DNA of 64,000 bases from contig NZ_VOSK01000007.1 of assembly GCF_009296175.1 (NCBI RefSeq), forward strand, positions 1 through 64,000, read 5' to 3'. The notes under the pieces are model-generated. The model ran no database searches. It worked only from the letters and a program-made list of their open reading frames with translations, and was not told the origin of the DNA. Source of the DNA: Microvirga tunisiensis. GTDB taxonomy: Bacteria; Pseudomonadota; Alphaproteobacteria; Rhizobiales; Beijerinckiaceae. Numbering within the stretch: position 1 is the first letter of the stretch; every line of letters starts with the position of its first letter. The position numbers were made by a program, and so were the translations under genes. Positions 61,660 to 64,000 of this stretch are shown one piece after another.

Positions 61660-63218
61660 TTCTTCTTTCCTCCAAACGGGAAGCCGCCGATGCCCGGAAG
61701 ACCCGGGATCTTGCCTCCGCCGAGACCTGGCAAGCCCGGCACGCCCTTCGGCATCGACGGGAGGCCGCCGCCGCCGGGGAAGTCGGGCAGCTTGCCGCCC
61801 ATCTGCTTCTGCAGCGCCTCGATCTGCTCCGGTGTCGGCTGGGGCATGCCGCCCATACCTCCGCCACCGCCGCCGATGCCGAACATCTTGCCGAGCGCGC
61901 CCGCCATGCCCTTGCCCTTGCCGCCGCCCATTATCTTCATGACGTCGGCCATCTGGCGGTGCATCTTCAGGAGCTTGTTGATCTCCTCGACCTTCGCGCC
62001 GGCACCCGCTGCAATGCGTTTTTTACGGGACGCTTTCAGGATGTCCGGGTTGCGGCGCTCGGCCGGCGTCATGGAATCGATGATGGCGCGCTGGCGCTTG
62101 ATGATCCGGTCATCGAGATTGGCGCTCTCGAGCTGCGACTTCATCTTGGCGACGCCCGGCAGCATGCCGAGCATGCCGTTCAGGCCGCCGATCTTCTCCA
62201 TCTGGGCGAGCTGATCGCGCAGGTCTTCGAGATCGAACTTGCCCTTGCGCATCTTCTCGGCCATGCGCTGGGCCTGCGCCTGGTCGAAATTCTCGGCGGC
62301 CTTTTCGACCAGCGAGACGATGTCGCCCATGCCGAGGATGCGGTTGGCGACGCGCGAGGGGTGGAACTCCTCCAGCGCATCGACCTTTTCGCCCGTGCCG
62401 ATGAGCTTGATCGGCTTACCGGTCACGGCGCGCATTGAGAGCGACGCGCCGCCGCGGGCATCGCCGTCCATTCTCGTCAGCACGATGCCGGTGACGCCGA
62501 GGCGCTGATCGAAGGCGCGCGCGGTGTTGACCGCGTCCTGGCCGGTGAGCGCATCGGCGACGAGCAGCACCTCGTGCGGGTTGGTGGCGGCGCGCACTTC
62601 GGCGGCCTCCACCATCAGGGCCTCGTCCACGGTCACGCGACCGGCGGTGTCGAGCATCACCACGTCGTAGCCGCCGAGACGGGCGGCCTCCATGGCGCGG
62701 CGGGCGATCTGCACCGCCGACTGGCCGGCCACGATGGGCAGCGTATCCACGCCCACCTGCTTGCCGAGCACCGCGAGCTGCTCCATGGCGGCCGGACGGC
62801 GGGTGTCGAGGGAGGCCATGAGCACGCGCCGCTTCTCGCGGTCGGTCAGGCGCTTGGCGATCTTGGCCGTGGTGGTCGTCTTACCGGAACCCTGCAGGCC
62901 GACCATGAGGATGCCGACGGGCGGCGGCGCGTTCAGGTCGATGACCTCGGCGTCCGCGCCCAGCATCTCGACCAGCTGGTCGTGGACGATCTTGACCACC
63001 TGCTGGCCGGGGGAGACGGACTTGACAACTTCGGCGCCGACGGCGCGGGCGCGGACCTTGTCCGTGAAGGAACGCACGACCTCGAGCGCCACGTCGGCCT
63101 CGAGCAGGGCGCGGCGGACCTCACGCAGAGCCGCGTTGACGTCCTCCTCGGTGAGCGCGCCGCGGCGCGTCAGCGAGTTGAGGATATTGGAAAGCTTGTC
63201 GGAAAGGCCTTCGAACAT
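61656..63218 (-). CDS. ffh: Signal recognition particle protein Ffh
   Basis: The 520-residue protein has the N-domain (FEGLSDKLSNILNSLTRRG), the GTPase domain with GLQGSGKTTTTAK, DTRRPAAMEQL, MLDTAGRVTVDE and LTRMDGDARGGA, and the Met-rich M domain that binds 4.5S RNA and signal peptides. A Gly/Pro-rich tail follows. It starts at ATG 63218 by family comparison; a GTG at 63224 overlaps the upstream stop (GTGA) and could add two residues. Confidence 0.97.
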   Translation of the reverse strand: MFEGLSDKLSNILNSLTRRGALTEEDVNAALREVRRALLEADVALEVVRSFTDKVRARAVGAEVVKSVSPGQQVVKIVHDQLVEMLGADAEVIDLNAPPPVGILMVGLQGSGKTTTTAKIAKRLTDREKRRVLMASLDTRRPAAMEQLAVLGKQVGVDTLPIVAGQSAVQIARRAMEAARLGGYDVVMLDTAGRVTVDEALMVEAAEVRAATNPHEVLLVADALTGQDAVNTARAFDQRLGVTGIVLTRMDGDARGGASLSMRAVTGKPIKLIGTGEKVDALEEFHPSRVANRILGMGDIVSLVEKAAENFDQAQAQRMAEKMRKGKFDLEDLRDQLAQMEKIGGLNGMLGMLPGVAKMKSQLESANLDDRIIKRQRAIIDSMTPAERRNPDILKASRKKRIAAGAGAKVEEINKLLKMHRQMADVMKIMGGGKGKGMAGALGKMFGIGGGGGGMGGMPQPTPEQIEALQKQMGGKLPDFPGGGGLPSMPKGVPGLPGLGGGKIPGLPGIGGFPFGGKKK

Positions 63219-63220
63219 GG

Positions 63221-63436
63221 TCACTCAATTCCTTTTGCGATGAGGGGTACATCGCGATCGGCAAGGGCCTTTTCAAAGTGGCGGATGGCCGCCTCGAACT
63301 TGTCGCGGCAGCCCGGATTGCAGAACCCGACCACCTCGCCGCGATAGAGGGTGAGCGAATCCGCCGCGATCGGCTTCCCCGACCACGGGCAGGTCTCGTT
63401 GACCGCGTCCTCGATGCGCAATGTGTCGTCCGACAT
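63221..63436 (-). CDS. Small Cys-rich protein, possible zinc-binding domain
   Basis: The 71-residue protein contains TCPWSGKPIAADSLTLYRG followed by GFCNPGCRDKFEAAIRHFE. The three cysteines and the CNPGCRDKF ending resemble YHS/TRASH-like metal-binding modules, in which Cys pairs bind zinc or another metal. Similar small proteins are sometimes labelled glutathione S-transferase in databases, with no basis visible here. Its stop overlaps the possible GTG start of ffh. Confidence 0.7.
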   Translation of the reverse strand: MSDDTLRIEDAVNETCPWSGKPIAADSLTLYRGEVVGFCNPGCRDKFEAAIRHFEKALADRDVPLIAKGIE

Positions 63437-63846
63437 CCGTTCGTCCTCAAGGCGAAACCCAAATGAAAGCGCGCCCGAGGGCGCATCGCGCTGTCGGACG
63501 TTGACCTCCAGCCTCTCGGGCTGGGCGGCGGCTCAAAAGGGCTCGCTCTACAGATTTGCGGCCAGCGCTTAAGGGGAAAAGGTGCAAGAGTCAAGGAAAA
63601 GACAGAAAATGGAGAGTCTTGGGGGCTTCATCGCTCCCTTCCCGGACAAGGCGGAGGCTCCTCCGCGTCATCACCGGCCTTGTGCCGGTGATCTCGACGT
63701 GTGAGGCGCGGCGCTTCAAACAACCGGGATGGCTGGGACAAGCCCGGCCATGACGTTGCGGATGACATGACGGGACGATGCTGAGGCCCCTTGCCGATCC
63801 GCACCAGCATCCCCATGCTTAAAGCTTCGCTGGACCTGACGCCCCT
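63437..63846. other. Intergenic region without a gene
   Basis: This 410-base gap separates the divergent Cys-rich and MBL-fold genes. It holds the copy E repeat (63667-63754) and presumably both promoters. I find no supported coding sequence, tRNA or terminator in it. Confidence 0.6.
63667..63754. repeat. 88-bp two-hairpin palindromic repeat, copy E (reverse orientation)
   Basis: It begins GTCATCACCGGCCTTGTGCC, forms ATCACCGG/CCGGTGAT, and after a core of about 35 bases ends GGGATGGCTGGGACAAGCCC and GGCCATGAC. It has the same length and orientation as copy D. Confidence 0.85.
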
Positions 63847-64000
63847 ATGAACCGCCGCACCCTTCTCAAAGCTTTAGGCCTCCCCGTCATCGCCGCGACC
63901 GGCGCCCTTGGCTGGATGACCGCCGCCCGGGCGGTGAACCGCTATTACGAGGGTCCGGTCACGGATCATTTCGACGGGGTGCGGTTCTTCTCGCCGGGCC
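63847..64000 (+). CDS. MBL-fold metallo-hydrolase, N-terminal part only (runs off the window)
   Basis: The visible 51 residues start MNRRTLLKALGLPVIAA, a membrane anchor or signal, and continue with NRYYEGPVTDHFDGVRFFSPG. The phrase SDHFDG-x-RFF-NP is what I recall from NAPE-phospholipase-D/UlaG-like MBL-fold hydrolases. The metal-binding HxHxDH motif lies beyond the window, so the call is tentative. Confidence 0.7.
   Translation, partial: MNRRTLLKALGLPVIAATGALGWMTAARAVNRYYEGPVTDHFDGVRFFSPG

Overview
The window looks like ordinary chromosome from a high-GC alphaproteobacterium of the Hyphomicrobiales (Rhizobiales). A Methylobacteriaceae/Microvirga-like genome is my best guess, from memory of the families and not from a search. 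The main support is a cluster for the very-long-chain fatty acid (VLCFA) of lipid A (acpXL, fabZXL, fabF2XL, fabF1XL, adh2XL, lpxXL), the order ffh-rpsP-rimM-trmD followed further on by rplS-leuC, a tRNA-Gly, and many short intergenic palindromic repeats. I see no prophage, insertion sequence, CRISPR array or rRNA operon.

Layout. 1-10 kb: the N-terminus of a BI-1/YccA protein, a YbbA/YbbP exporter next to a TesA-like esterase, then single metabolic genes (aldo/keto reductase, RNA 2',3'-cyclic phosphodiesterase, YeiH exporter, pterin dehydratase, GFA protein, SDR). 10-17 kb: a probable small RNA, an IalB-family protein, rlmN, LysE exporter and the lemA/TPM operon. 17-27 kb: the VLCFA-lipid A locus, a tyrosine-phosphatase-like gene and an MsbA-like ABC transporter. 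27-36 kb: LysE exporter, AceE-like E1 enzyme, tRNA-Gly(GCC), proX, the cnoX-lon domain-trm112 group, a CitE-like lyase, an in-frame DUF429/threonine dehydratase fusion and carbonic anhydrase. 36.7-41.2 kb: a 1473-residue RTX/cadherin-like surface protein. 41-56 kb: asd, sulfite oxidase-like protein, leuB, a kinase-UspA fusion beside a metallophosphoesterase, lytic transglycosylase, leuD, poxB, zincin and leuC. 56-64 kb: rplS, an HxlR/cysteine-synthase-like divergent pair, trmD-rimM-rpsP-hypothetical-ffh, and the start of an MBL-fold hydrolase.

How genes work together. The seven genes from acpXL to lpxXL should build a long acyl chain on a dedicated carrier protein and transfer it to lipid A. 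The MsbA-like transporter 1.2 kb away could flip the product. leuB, leuD and leuC are co-oriented but scattered over 10 kb. The strongest unexplained signals are: a ketosynthase-like FabF2XL lacking the catalytic Cys and His beside a fully catalytic FabF1XL, which resembles a KS-alpha/chain-length-factor pair; a two-hairpin intergenic RNA candidate; an 88-bp two-hairpin repeat family with five copies; a palindromic repeat read in frame in the N-terminus of RimM; an exact 33-bp in-frame duplication in the sulfite oxidase gene; and the DUF429-dehydratase fusion. All function calls rest on motifs and family knowledge read by eye; no database search was run.
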